In this document: piece after piece, positions 11,641 through 25,000 of the stretch
Position numbering within the stretch: position 1 is the stretch's first letter
How the letters are laid out: every line of letters starts with the position of its first letter
Source: Eledone cirrhosa
Taxonomy: Eukaryota > Mollusca > Cephalopoda > Octopoda > Eledonidae
Direction of reading: 5' to 3'
NCBI GenBank assembly: GCA_964016885.1
Contig: OZ024744.1
Location: forward strand, 116,989,425 to 117,053,424
DNA: 64,000 nt
The notes under the pieces: generated by a model
Database searches by the model: none
Told to the model about the DNA's origin: nothing
Seen by the model: the letters and a program-made list of their open reading frames with translations, nothing else
Translations under genes and position numbers: made by a program

Positions 11641-14600
11641 TTCCCTGAATCTCTCCACTACTTAGTTCCTTCTTCTCTCTCTCTCTCATCCTGACATCAT
11701 GTTAGCATGGGTTTGACAGGTCCTTCCCTGAATCTCTCCACTACTGACTTCCTTCTTCTCTCTCTCTCTCATCCTGACATCATGTTAGCATGGGTTTGAC
11801 AGGTCCTTCCCTGAATCTCTCCACTACGTAGTTCCTTCTTCTCTCTCTCTCTCATCCTGACATCATGTTAGCATGGGTTTGACAGGTCCTTCCTGAATCT
11901 CTCCACTACTGACTTCCTTCTTCTCTCTCTCTCTCATCCTGACATCATGTTAGCATGGGTTTGACAGGTCCTTCCCTGAATCTCTCCACTACAGACTTCC
12001 TTCTTCTCTCTCTCTCTCATCCTGACATCATGTTAGCATGGGTTTGACAGGTCCTTCCCTGAATCTCTCCACTACTTAGTTCCTTCTTCTCTCTCTCTCT
12101 CATCCTGACATCATGTTAGCATGGGTTTGACAGGTCCTTCCCTGAATCTCTCCACTACTTAGTTCCTTCTTCTCTCTCTCTCTCATCCTGACATCATGTT
12201 AGCATGGGTTTGACAGGTCCTTCTCTGAATCTCTCCACTACTCAGTTCCTTCTTCTCTCTCTCTCTCATCCTGACATCATGTTAGCATGGGTTTGACAGG
12301 TCCTTCCCTGAATCTCTCCACTACTGACTTCCTTCTTCTCTCTCTCTCTCATCCTGACATCATGTTAGCATGGGTCTGACAGGTCCTTCCCTGAATCTCT
12401 CCACTACTTAGTTCCTTCTTCTCTCTCTCTCTCATCCTGACATCATGTTAGCATGGGTTTGACAGGTCCTTCCCTGAATCTCTCCACTACTGGCTTCCTT
12501 CTTCTCTCTCTCTCTCATCCTGACATCATGTTAGCATGGGTTTGACAGGTCCTTCCCTGAATCTCTCCACTACTCAGTTCCTTCTTCTCTCTCTCTCTCA
12601 TCATGACAGCATGTTAGCATGGGTCTGACAGGTCCTTCCCTGAATCTCTCCACTACTGACTTCCTTCTTCTCTCTCTCTCTCATCCTGACATCATGTTAG
12701 CATGGGTTTGACAGGTCCTTCCCTGAATCTCTCCACTACTGACTTCCTTCTTCTCTCTCTCTCTCATCCTGACATCATGTTAGCATGGGTCTGACAGGTC
12801 CTTCCCTGAATCTCTCCATTACTGACTTCCTTCTTCTCTCTCTCTCTCATCCTGACATCATGTTAGCATGGGTCTGACAGGTCCTTCCCTGAATCTCTCC
12901 ACTACTGACTTCCTTCTTCTCTCTCTCTCTCATCCTGACATCATGTTAGCATGGGTCTGACAGGTCCTTCCCTGAATCTCTCCATTACTGACTTCCTTCT
13001 TCTCTCTCTCTCTCTCATCCTGACATCATGTTAGCATGGGTCTGACAGGTCCTTCCCTGAATCTCTCCACTACTCAGTTCCTTCTTCTCTCTCTCTCTCT
13101 CATCCTGACAGCATGTTAGCATGGGTTTGACAGGTCCTTCCCTGAATCTCTCCACTACTGACTTCCTTCTTCTCTCTCTCTCTCATCCTGACATCATGTT
13201 AGCATGGGTCTGACAGGTCCTTCCCTGAATCACTCCACTACTGACTTCCTTCTTCTCTCTCTCTCTCATCCTGACATCATGTTAGCATGGGTTTGACAGG
13301 TCTTTCCCTGAATCTCTCCACTACTGACTTCCTTCTTCTCTCTCTCTCTCATCCTGACATCATGTTAGCATGGGTCTGACAGGTCCTTCTCTGAATCTCT
13401 CCACTACTGACTTCCTTCTTCTCTCTCTCTCTCTCATCCTGACATCATGTTAGCATGGGTTTGACAGGTCCTTCCCTGAATCTCTCCACTACTGACTTCC
13501 TTCTTCTCTCTCTCTCTCATCCTGACATCATGTTAGCATGGGTTTGACAGGTCCTTCCCTGAATCTCTCCACTACTGACTTCCTTCTTCTCTCTCTCTCT
13601 CATCCTGACATCATGTTAGCATGGGTCTGACAGGTCCTTCCCTGAATCTCTCCACTACTGACTTCCTTCTTCTCTCTCTCTCTAATCCTGACATCATGTT
13701 AGCATGGGTTTGACAGGTCCTTCCCTGAATCTCTCCACTACTGACTTCCTTCTTCTCTCTCTCTCTCATCCTGACATCATGTTAGCATGGGTCTGACAGG
13801 TCCTTCCCTGAATCTCTCCACTACTTAGTTCCTTCTTCTCTCTCTCTCTCATCCTGACATCATGTTAGCATGGGTTTGACAGGTCCTTCCCTGAATCTCT
13901 CCACTACTTAGTTCCTTCTTCTCTCTCTCTCTCATCCTGACATCATGTTAGCATGGGTTTGACAGGTCATTCCCTGAATCTCTCCACTACTGACTTCCTT
14001 CTTCTCTCTCTCTCTCATCCTGACATCATGTTAGCATGGGTTTGACAGGTCCTTCCCTGAATCTCTCCACTACTGACTTCCTTCTTCTCTCTCTCATCCT
14101 GACATCATGTTAGCATGGGTTTGACAGGTCCTTCCCTGAATCTCTCCACTACTGACTTCCTTCTTCTCTCTCTCTCTCATCCTGACATCATGTTAGCATG
14201 GGTTTGACAGGTCCTTCCCTGAATCTCTCCACTACTTAGTTCCTTCTTCTCTCTCTCTCTCATCCTGACATCATGTTAGCATGGGTTTGACAGGTCCTTC
14301 CCTGAATCTCTCCACTACTGACTTCCTTCTTCTCTCTCTCTCTCATCCTGACATCATGTTAGCATGGGTTTGACAGGTCCTTCTATGAATCTCTCCACTT
14401 CTCAGTTCCTTCTTCTCTCTCTCTCTCATCCTGACATCATGTTAGCATGGGTTTGACAGGTCCTTCCCTGAATCTCTCCACTACTGACTTCCTTCTTCTC
14501 TCTCTCTCTCATCCTGACATCATGTTAGCATGGGTCTGACAGGTCCTTCCCTGAATCTCTCCACTACTTAGTTCCTTCTTCTCTCTCTCTCTCATCCTGA

Positions 14601-14830
14601 CATCATGTTAGCATGGGTTTGACAGGTCCTTCCCTGAATCTCTCCACTACTTAGTTCCTTCTTCTCTCTCTCTCTCATCCTGACATCATGTTAGCATGGG
14701 TTTGACAGGTCCTTCCCTGAATCTCTCCACTACTGACTTCCTTCTTCTCTCTCTCTCTCATCCTGACATCATCATAGCATGGGTTTGACAGGTCCTTCCC
14801 TGAATCTCTCCACTACTTAGTTCCTTCTTC
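11620..14830 (+). repeat. 7,695-bp higher-order unit, partial copy 2
   Basis: This repeats 3,925-7,230. The offset is 7,695 bp up to about 13,230 and 7,608 bp afterwards (TCATCATAGC at 7161 and 14769; CCACTTCTC at 6787 and 14395), so one monomer was lost here or gained in copy 1. The match breaks near 14,830-14,900, and the rest of the unit (equivalent of 7,440-11,640) is absent next to it. Confidence 0.78.
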
Positions 14831-14979
14831 TCTCTCTCTCTCTCATCCTGACATCATGTTAGCATGGGTTTGACAGGTCCTTCCCTGAATCTCTCCACTA
14901 CTGACTTCCTTCTTCTCTCTCTCATCCTGACATCATGTTAGCATGGGTTTGACAGGTCCTTCCCTGAATCTCTCCACTA

Positions 14980-15900
14980 CTCAGTTCCTTCTTCTCTCTC
15001 TCTCTCATCCTGACATCATGTTAGCATGGGTTTGACAGGTCCTTCCCTGAATCTCTCCACTACTGACTTCCTTCTTCTCTCTCTCTCTCATCCTGACATC
15101 ATGTTAGCATGGGTCTGACAGGTCCTTCCCTGAATCTCTCCACTACTGACTTCCTTCTTCTCTCTCTCTCTCATCCTGACATCATGTTAGCATGGGTTTG
15201 ACAGGTCCTTCTCTGAATCTCTCCACTACTGACTTCCTTCTTCTCTCTCTCTCTCATCCTTACAGCATGTTAGCATGGGTTTGACAGGTCCTTCCCTGAA
15301 TCTCTCCACTACTGACTTCCTTCTTCTCTCTCTCTCTCATCCTTACAGCATGTTAGCATGGGTTTGACAGGTCCTTCCCTGAATCTCTCCACTACTGACT
15401 TCCTTCTTCTCTCTCTCTCTCATCCTTACAACATGTTAGCATGGGTTTGACAGGTCCTTCCCTGAATCTCTCCACTACTGACTTCCTTCTTCTCTCTCTC
15501 ATCCTGACATCATGTTAGCATGGGTCTGACAGGTCCTTCCCTGAATCTCTCCACTACTGACTTCCTTCTTCTCTCTCTCTCTCATCCTGACATCATGTTA
15601 GCATGGGTTTGACAGGTCCTTCTCTGAATCTCTCCACAACTGACTTCCTTCTTCTCTCTCTCTCTCATCCTGACATCATATTAGCATGGGTTTGACAGGT
15701 CCTTCCCTGAATCTCTCCACTACTGACTTCCTTCTTCTCTCTCTCTCTCATCCTGACATCATGTTAGCATGGGTTTGACAGGTCCTTCCCTGAATCTCTC
15801 CACTACTCAGTTCCTTCTTCTCTCTCTCATCCTCACATCATGTTAGCATGGGTTTGACAGGTCCTTCCCTGAATCTCTCCACTACTGACTTCCTTCTTCT
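14980..15900 (+). repeat. Block repeated at 17,045-17,960
   Basis: Matches 17,045-17,960 at 2,067 bp. Anchors: CCTTCTCTG at 15207 and 17274, and the rare CATCCTTACAACATG at 15421 and 17488, the last of a run of three CTTACA-type units. This copy has private changes ACAACTGAC near 15636 and CATCATATTAG near 15675. Confidence 0.75.
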
Positions 15901-17044
15901 CTCTCTCTCTCATCCTGACATCATGTTAGCATGGGTTTGACAGGTCCTTCCCTGAATCTCTCCACTACTTAGTTCCTTCTTCTCTCTCTCTCTCATCCTG
16001 ACATCATGTTAGCATGGGTTTGACAGGTCCTTCCCTGAATCTCTCCACTACTGACTTCCTTCTTCTCTCTCTCTCTCATCCTGACATCATGTTAGCATGG
16101 GTTTGACAGGTCCTTCTCTGAATCTCTCCACTACTCAGTTCCTTCTTCTCTCTCTCTCTCATCCTGACATCATGTTAGCATGGGTCTGACAGGTCCTTCC
16201 CTGAATCTCTCCACTACAGACTTCCTTCTTCTCTCTCTCTCTCATCCTGACATCATGTTAGCATGGGTCTGACAGGTCCTTCCCTGAATCTCTCCATTAC
16301 TGACTTCCTTCTTCTCTCTCTCTCTCTCATCCTGACATCATGTTAGCATGGGTCTGACAGGTCCTTCCCTGAATCTCTCCACTACTCAGTTCCTTCTTCT
16401 CTCTCTCTCTCTCATCCTGACAGCATGTTAGCATGGGTTTGACAGGTCCTTCCCTGAATCTCTCCACTACTTAGTTCCTTCTTCTCTCTCTCTCTCATCC
16501 TGACATCATGTTAGCATGGGTTTGACAGGTCCTTCCCTGAATCTCTCCACTACTGACTTCCTTCTTCTCTCTCTCTCTCATCCTGACATCATGTTAGCAT
16601 GGGTTTGACAGGTCCTTCCCTGAATCTCTCCACTACTTAGTTCCTTCTTCTCTCTCTCTCTCATCCTGACATCATGTTAGCATGGGTTTGACAGGTCCTT
16701 CCCTGAATCTCTCCACTACTGACTTCCTTCTTCTCTCTCTCTCTCATCCTGACATCATGTTAGCATGGGTTTGACAGGTCCTTCCCTGAATCTCTCCACT
16801 ACTGACTTCCTTCTTCTCTCTCTCATCCTGACATCATGTTAGCATGGGTTTGACAGGTCCTTCCCTGAATCTCTCCACTACTGACTTCCTTCTTCTCTCT
16901 CTCTCTCATCCTGACAGCATGTTAGCATGGGTTTGACAGGTCCTTCCCTGAATCTCTCCACTACTGACTTCCTTCTTCTCTCTCTCTCTCATCATGACAG
17001 CATGTTAGCATGGGTCTGACAGGTCCTTCCCTGAATCTCTCCAC

Positions 17045-17960
17045 TACTCAGTTCCTTCTTCTCTCTCTCTCTCATCCTGACATCATGTTAGCATGGGTTT
17101 GACAGGTCCTTCCCTGAATGTCTCCACTACTGACTTCCTTCTTCTCTCTCTCTCTCATCCTGACATCATGTTAGCATGGGTCTGACAGGTCCTTCCCTGA
17201 ATCTCTCCACTACTGACTTCCTTCTTCTCTCTCTCTCTCATCCTGACATCATGTTAGCATGGGTTTGACAGGTCCTTCTCTGAATCTCTCCACTACTGAC
17301 CTCCTTCTTCTCTCTCTCTCTCATCCTTACAGCATGTTAGCATGGGTTTGACAGGTCCTTCCCTGAATCTCTCCACTACTGACTTCCTTCTTCTCTCTCT
17401 CTCTCATCCTTACAGCATGTTAGCATGGGTTTGACAGGTCCTTCCCTGAATCTCTCCACTACTGACTTCCTTCTTCTCTCTCTCTCTCATCCTTACAACA
17501 TGTTAGCATGGGTTTGACAGGTCCTTCCCTGAATCTCTCCACTACTGACTTCTTCTCTCTCTCATCCTGACATCATGTTAGCATGGGTCTGACAGGTCCT
17601 TCCCTGAATCTCTCCACTACTGACTTCCTTCTTCTCTCTCTCTCTCATCCTGACATCATGTTAGCATGGGTTTGACAGGTCCTTCTCTGAATCTCTCCAC
17701 TACTGACTTCCTTCTTCTCTCTCTCTCTCATCCTGACATCATGTTAGCATGGGTTTGACAGGTCCTTCCCTGAATCTCTCCACTACTGACTTCCTTCTTC
17801 TCTCTCTCTCTCATCCTGACATCATGTTAGCATGGGTTTGACAGGTCCTTCCCTGAATCTCTCCACTACTCAGTTCCTTCTTCTCTCTCTCTCTCATCCT
17901 CACATCATGTTAGCATGGGTTTGACAGGTCCTTCCCTGAATCTCTCCACTACTGACTTCC
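17045..17960 (+). repeat. Second copy of the 14,980-15,900 block
   Basis: Same monomer order as 14,980-15,900. A 3-bp loss in the hinge (GACTTCTTCTC near 17,548) lowers the offset to 2,064 afterwards. Its end overlaps the start of a 578-bp local duplication. Confidence 0.72.
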
Positions 17961-18715
17961 TTCTTCTCTCTCTCTCTCATCCTGACATCACGTTAGCATG
18001 GGTTTGACAGGTCCTTCCCTGAATCTCTCCACTACTGACTTCCTTCTTCTCTCTCTCTCTCATCCTGACATCATGTTAGCATGGGTTTGACAGGTCCTTC
18101 CCTGAATCTCTCCACTACTCAGTTCCTTCTTCTCTCTCTCTCTCATCCTGACATCATGTTAGCATGGGTTTGACAGGTCCTTCCCTGAATCTCTCCACTA
18201 CTCAGTTCCTTCTCTCTCTCTCTCATCCTGACATCATGTTAGCATGGGTTTGACAGGTCCTTCTCTGAATCTCTCCACTACTGACTTCCTTCTTCTCTCT
18301 CTCTCTCATCCTGACATCATGTTAGCATGGGTTTGACAGGTCCTTCCCTGAATCTCTCCACTACTGACTTCCTTCTTCTCTCTCTCTCTCATCCTGACAT
18401 CATGTTAGCATGGGTTTGACAGGTCCTTCCCTGAATCTCTCCACTACTCAGTTCCTTCTTCTCTCTCTCTCTCATCCTGACATCATGTTAGCATGGGTTT
18501 GACAGGTCCTTCCCTGAATCTCTCCACTACTGACTTCCTTCTTCTCTCTCTCTCTCATCCTGACATCACGTTAGCATGGGTTTGACAGGTCCTTCCCTGA
18601 ATCTCTCCACTACTGACTTCCTTCTTCTCTCTCTCTCTCATCCTGACATCATGTTAGCATGGGTTTGACAGGTCCTTCCCTGAATCTCTCCACTACTCAG
18701 TTCCTTCTTCTCTCT
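17660..18715 (+). repeat. 578-bp (7-monomer) local tandem duplication
   Basis: Two copies, about 17,660-18,237 and 18,238-18,715, lie side by side. Anchors at 578 bp: CCTTCTCTG at 17681 and 18259, and the rare CACGTTAG with its CG at 17991 and 18569. Hinge variants match in order, with a few differences such as CCTCACATC (17,899) against CCTGACATC. Confidence 0.75.
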
Positions 18716-20524
18716 CTCTCTCATCCTGACAGCATGTTAGCATGGGTTTGACAGGTCCTTCCCTGAATCTCTCCACTACTGACTTCCTTCTTCTCTCTCT
18801 CTCTCATCCTGACATCATGTTAGCATGGGTTTGACAGGTCCTTCCCTGAATCTCTCCACTACTGACTTCCTTCTTCTCTCTCTCTCTCATCCTGACATCA
18901 TGTTAGCATGGGTTTGACAGGTCCTTCCCTGAATCTCTCCACTACTGACTTCCTTCTTCTCTCTCTCTCTCATCCTGACATCATGTTAGCATGGGTTTGA
19001 CAGGTCCTTCCCTGAATCTCTCCACTACTGACTTCCTTCTTCTCTCTCTCTCTCATCCTGACATCATGTTAGCATGGGTTTGACAGGTCCTTCCCTGAAT
19101 CTCTCCACTACTCAGTTCCTTCTTCTCTCTCTCTCTCATCCTGACATCATGTTAGCATGGGTTTGACAGGTCCTTCCCTGAATCTCTCCACTACTCAGTT
19201 CCTTCTTCTCTCTCTCTCTCATCCTGACATCATGTTAGCATGGGTCTGACAGGTCCTTCCCTGAATCTCTCCACTACTGACTTCCTTCTTCTCTCTCTCT
19301 CTCATCCTGACATCATGTTAGCATGGGTTTGACAGGTCCTTCCCTGAATCTCTCCACTACTGACTTCCTTCTTCTCTCTCTCTCTCATCCTGACATCATG
19401 TTAGCATGGGTTTGACAGGTCCTTCCCTGAATCTCTCCACTACTGACTTCCTTCTTCTCTCTCTCTCTCATCCTGACATCATGTTAGCATGGGTCTGACA
19501 GGTCCTTCCCTCAATCACTCCACTACTGACTTCCTTCTTCTCTCTCTCTCTCATCCTGACAGCATGTTAGCATGGGTTTGACAGGTCCTTCCCTGAATCT
19601 CTCCACTACTGACTTCCTTCTTCTCTCTCTCTCTCATCCTTACAGCATGTTAGCATGGCTTTGACAGGTCCTTCCCTGAATCTCTCCACTACTGACTTCC
19701 TTCTTCTCTCTCTCTCTCATCCTGACATCATGTTAGCATGGGTTTGACAGGTCCTTCCCTGAATCTCTCCACTACTGACTTCCTTCTTCTCTCTCTCTCT
19801 CATCCTTACAGCATGTTAGCATGGGTTTGACAGGTCCTTCCCTGAATCTCTCCACTACTGACTTCCTTCTTCTCTCTCTCTCTCATCCTGACATCATGTT
19901 AGCATGGGTTTGACAGGTCCTTCCCTGAATCTCTCCACTACTGACTTCCTTCTTCTCTCTCTCTCTCATCCTGACATCATGTTAGCATGGGTTTGACAGG
20001 TCCTTCCCTGAATCTCTCCACTACTGACTTCCTTCTTCTCTCTCTCATCCTGACATCATGTTAGCATGGGTCTGACAGGTCCTTCCCTGAATCTCTCCAC
20101 TACTGACTTCCTTCTTCTCTCTCTCTCATCATGACATCATGTTAGCATGGGTTTGACAGGTCCTTCCCTGAATCTCTCCACTACTGACTTCCTTCTTCTC
20201 TCTCTCTCATCATGACATCATGTTAGCATGGGTTTGACAGGTCCTTCCCTGAATCTCTCCATTACTGACTTCCTTCTTCTCTCTCTCTCTCATCCTGACA
20301 TCATGTTAGCATGGGTCTGACAGGTCCTTCCCTGAATCTCTCCACTACTGACTTCCTTCTTCTCTCTCTCATCCTGACATCATGTTAGCATGGGTCTGAC
20401 AGGTCCTTCCCTGAATCTCTCCACTACTTACTTCCTTCTTCTCTCTCTCATCCTGACATCATGTTAGCATGGGTCTGACAGGTCCTTCCCTGAATCTCTC
20501 CACTACTGACTTCCTTCTTCTCTC
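18716..20524 (+). repeat. Satellite without a clear long-range partner
   Basis: Ordinary 83-bp units continue, mostly of the TTTGAC / TGACTTCC type, with runs of near-consensus monomers around 18,720-19,080. By eye I found no long unit of the same order. Near 20,101-20,220 two neighbouring units share CATCATGAC and a shortened tract, suggesting a one-monomer duplication. No gene or other element is visible. Confidence 0.6.
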
Positions 20525-21025
20525 TCTCTCTCATCCTTACAGCATGTTAGCATGGGTTTGACAGGTCCTTCTCTGAATCTCTCCACTACTTAGTTCCTTC
20601 TTCTCTCTCTCTCATCCTCACATCATGTTAGCATGGGTTTGACAGGTCCTTCCCTGAATCTCTCCACTACTGACTTCCTTCTTCTCTCTCTCTCTCATCC
20701 TTACAGCATGTTAGCATGGGTTTGACAGGTCCTTCCCTGAATCTCTCCACTACTGACTTCCTTCTTCTCTCTCTCTCTCATCCTTACAGCATGTTAGCAT
20801 GGGTTTGACAGGTCCTTCTCTGAATCTCTCCACTACTTAGTTCCTTCTTCTCTCTCTCTCATCCTCACATCATGTTAGCATGGGTTTGACAGGTCCTTCC
20901 CTGAATCTCTCCACTACTGACTTCCTTCTTCTCTCTCTCTCTCATCCTTACAGCATGTTAGCATGGGTTTGACAGGTCCTTCCCTGAATCTCTCCACTAC
21001 TGACTTCCTTCTTCTCTCTCTCTCA
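20525..21025 (+). repeat. 247-bp (3-monomer) tandem duplication
   Basis: The order CTTACAGC unit with CTTCTCTG and TTAGTT hinge, then CCTCACATC unit, then CTTACAGC unit, occurs twice. Anchors: CCTCAC at 20616 and 20863, and the TTAGTT hinges at 20588 and 20834. This is one of the shortest higher-order units in the window. Confidence 0.75.
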
Positions 21026-21040
21026 TCCTGACATCATGTT

Positions 21041-21530
21041 AGCATGGGTTTGACAGGTCCTTCCCTGAATCTCTCCGCTACTTACTTCCTTCTTCTCTCT
21101 CTCTCTCATCCTGACATCATGTTAGCATGGGTTTGACAGGTCCTTCCCTGAATCTCTCAACTACTCAGTTCCTTCTTCTCTCTCTCTCTCATCATGACAT
21201 CATGTTAGCATGGGTTTGACAGGTCCTTCCCTGAATCTCTCCACTACTGACTTCTTTCTTCTCTCTCTCATCCTGACATCATGTTAGCATGGGTTTGACA
21301 GGTCCTTCCCTGAATCTCTCCACTACTTACTTCCTGCTTCTCTCTCTCTCTCATCCTGACATCATGTTAGCATGGGTTTGACAGGTCCTTCCCTGAATCT
21401 CTCCACTACTCAGTTCCTTCTTCCCTCTCTCTCTCATCATGACATCATGTTAGCATGGGTTTGACAGGTCCTTCCCTGAATCTCTCCACTACTGACTTCC
21501 TTCTTCTCTCTCTCTCTCATCCTGACATCA
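21041..21530 (+). repeat. 245-bp (3-monomer) tandem duplication
   Basis: A CTTACTTCC hinge, then a CTCAGTTCC hinge, then a CATCATGAC head occur twice, at 21081/21326 and 21164/21409. The copies carry private changes: CTCCGCTAC (21,073), CTCAACTAC (21,157), TTCCTGCTTC (21,331) and TTCCCTCTC (21,421), so the pair is not new. Confidence 0.7.
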
Positions 21531-21600
21531 TGTTAGCATGAGTTTGACAGGTCCTTCCCTGAATCTCTCCACTACTGACTTCCTTCTTCTCTCTCTCTCT

Positions 21601-22080
21601 CATCCTTACAGCATGTTAGCATGGGTCTGACAGGTCCTTCCCTGAATCTCTCCACTACTGACTTCCTTCTTCTCTCTCTCATCCTGACAGCATGTTAGCA
21701 TGGGTTTGACAGGTCCTTCCCTGAATCTCTCCACTACTGACTTCCTTCTTCTCTCTCTCTCTCATCCTGACATCATGTTAGCATGGGTTTGACAGGTCCT
21801 TCCCTGAATCTCTCCACTATTGACTTCCTTCTTCTCTCTCTCTCTCATCATGACATCATGTTAGCATGGGTCTGACAGGTCCTTCTCTGAATCTCTCCAC
21901 TACTGACTTCCTTCTTCTCTCTCTCTCTCATCCTTACAGCATGTTAGCATGGGTCTGACAGGTCCTTCCCTGAATCTCTCCACTACTGACTTCCTTCTTC
22001 TCTCTCTCATCCTGACAGCATGTTAGCATGGGTTTGACAGGTCCTTCCCTGAATCTCTCCACTACTGACTTCCTTCTTCT
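21601..22080 (+). repeat. 328-bp (4-monomer) duplication
   Basis: A CTTACAGC/TCTGAC unit followed by a GACAGC/TTTGAC unit with a shortened tract occurs at 21601 and again at 21929. The second occurrence leads directly into the 4.6-kb unit. Confidence 0.65.
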
Positions 22081-25000
22081 CTCTCTCTCTCATCCTAACA
22101 TCACGTTAGCATGGGTTTGACAGGTCCTTCCCTGAATCTCTCCACTACTGACTTCCTTCTTCTCTCTCTCTCTCATCCTGACATCATGTTAGCATGGGTC
22201 TGACAGGTCCTTCCCTGAATCTCTCCATTACTGACTTCCTTCTTCTCTCTCTCTCTCATCATGACATCATGTTAGCATGGGTCTGACAGGTCCTTCCCTG
22301 AATCTCTCCACTACTGACTTCCTTCTTCTCTCTCTCTCATCATGACATCATGTTAGCATGGGTTTGATAGGTCCTTCCCTGAATCTCTCCACTACTGACT
22401 TCCTTCTTCTCTCTCTCATCCTGACATCATGTTAGCATGGGTCTGACAGGTCCTTCCCTGAATCTCTCCACTACTGACTTCCTTCTTCTCTCTCTCATCC
22501 TGACAGCATGTTAGCATGGGTTTGACAGGTCCTTCTCTGAATCTCTCCACTACTGACTTCCTTCTTCTCTCTCTCTCTCATCCTGACATCATGTTAGCAT
22601 GGGTTTGACAGGTCCTTCCCTGAATCTCTCCACTACTCAGTTCCTTCTTCTCTCTCTCTCATCCTCACATCATGTTAGCATGGGTTTGACAGGTCCTTCC
22701 CTGAATCTCTCCACTACTGACTTCCTTCTTCTCTCTCTCTCTCATCCTTACAGCATGTTAGCATGGGTTTGACAGGTCCTTCCCTGAATCTCTCCACTAC
22801 TGACTTCCTTCTTCTCTCTCTCTCTCATCCTGACATCATGTTAGCATGGGTTTGACAGGTCCTTCGCTGAATCTCTCCACTACTGTCTTCCTTCTTCTCT
22901 CTCTCTCTCATCATGACATCATGTTAGCATGGGTTTGACAGGTCCTTCCCTGAATCTCTCCACTACTGACTTCCTTCTTCTCTCTCTCTCTCATCCTGAC
23001 AGCATGTTAGCATGGGTTTGACAGGTCCTTCCCTGAATCTCTCCACTACTGACTTCCTTCTTCTCTCTCTCTCTCATCCTCACATCATGTTAGCATGGGT
23101 TTGACAGGTCCTTCCCTGAATCTCTCCACTACTGACTTCCTTCTTCTCTCTCTCTCTCATCCTTACAGCATGTTAGCATGGGTTTGACAGGTCCTTCCCT
23201 GAATCTCTCCACTACTGACTTCCTTCTTCTCTCTCTCTCTCATCCTGACATCATGTTAGCATGGGTTTGACAGGTCCTTCCCTGAATCTCTCCACTACTG
23301 TCTTCCTTCTTCTCTCTCTCTCTCATCATGACATCATGTTAGCATGGGTTTGACAGGTCCTTCCCTGAATCTCTCCACTACTGACTTCCTTCTTCTCTCT
23401 CTCTCTCATCGTGACATCATGTTAGCATGGGTTTGACAGGTCCTTCCCTGAATCTCTCCACTACTTAGTTCCTTCTTCTCTCTCTCTCTCATCCTGACAG
23501 CATGTTAGCATGGGTTTGACAGGTCCTTCCCTGAATCTCTCCACTACTGACTTCCTTCTTCTCTCTCTCTCTCATCCTGACAGCATGTTAGCATGGGTTT
23601 GACAGGTCCTTCCCTGAATCTCTCCACTACTGACTTCCTTCTTCTCTCTCTCTCTCATCCTCACATCATGTTAGCATGGGTTTGACAGGTCCTTCCCTGA
23701 ATCTCTCCACTACTCAGTTCCTTCTTCTCTCTCTCTCTCATCCTGACATCATGTTAGCATGGGTTTGACAGGTCCTTCCCTGAATCTCTCCACTACTTAC
23801 TTCCTTCTTCTCTCTCTCTCTCATCCTGACACCATGTTAGCATGGGTCTGACAGGTCCTTCCCTGAATCTCTCCACTACTGACTTCCTTCTTCTCTCTCT
23901 CTCTCTCATCCTGACATCATGTTAGCATGGGTTTGACAGGTCCTTCCCTGAATCTCTCCACTACTCAGTTCCTTCTCTCTCTCTCTCATCCTGACATCAT
24001 GTTAGCATGGGTTTGACAGGTCCTTCCCTGAATCTCTCCACTACTGACTTCCTTCTTCTCTCTCTCTCTCATCCTTACAGCATGTTAGCATGGGTTTGAC
24101 AGGTCCTTCCCTGAATCTCTCCACTACTGACTTCCTTCTCTCTCTCTCTCATCCTGACATCATGTTAGCATGGGTTTGACAGGTCCTTCCCTGAATCTCT
24201 CCACTACTGACTTCCTTCTTCTCTCTCTCTCTCATCCTCACATCATGTTAGCATGGGTCTGACAGGTCCTTCCCTGAATCTCTCCACTACTCAGTTCCTT
24301 CTTCTCTCTCTCTCTCATCCTTACAGCATGTTAGCATGGGTCTGACAGGTCCTTCTCTGAATCTCTCCACTACTTAGTTCCTTCTTCTCTCTCTCTCTCA
24401 TCCTGACATCATGTTAGCATGGGTTTGACAGGTCCTTCCCTGAATCTCTCCACTACTGACTTCCTTCTTCTCTCTCTCTCTCATCCTGACATCATGTTAG
24501 CATGGGTTTGACAGGTCCTTCCCTGAATCTCTCCACTACTGACTTCCTTCTTCTCTCTCTCATCCTGACAGCATGTTAGCATGGGTTTGACAGGTCCTTC
24601 CCTGAATCTCTCCACTACTGACTTCCTTTTTCTCTCTCTCTCTCATCCTGACATCATGTTAGCATGGGTTTTACAGGTCCTTCCCTGAATCTCTCCACTA
24701 CTGACTTCCTTCTTCTCTCTCTCTCTCATCCTTACAGCATGTTAGCATGGGTTTGACAGGTCCTTCCCTGAATCTCTCCACTACTGACTTCCTTCTTCTC
24801 TCTCTCTCTCATCATGACATCATGTTAGCATGGGTTTGACAGGTCCTTCCCTGAATCTCTCCACTACTGACTTCCTTCTTCTCTCTCTCTCTCATCCTGA
24901 CATCATGTTAGCATGGGTTTGACAGGTCCTTCCCTGAATCTCTCCACTACTGACTTCCTTCTTCTCTCTCTCTCTCATCCTGACATCATGTTAGCATGGG

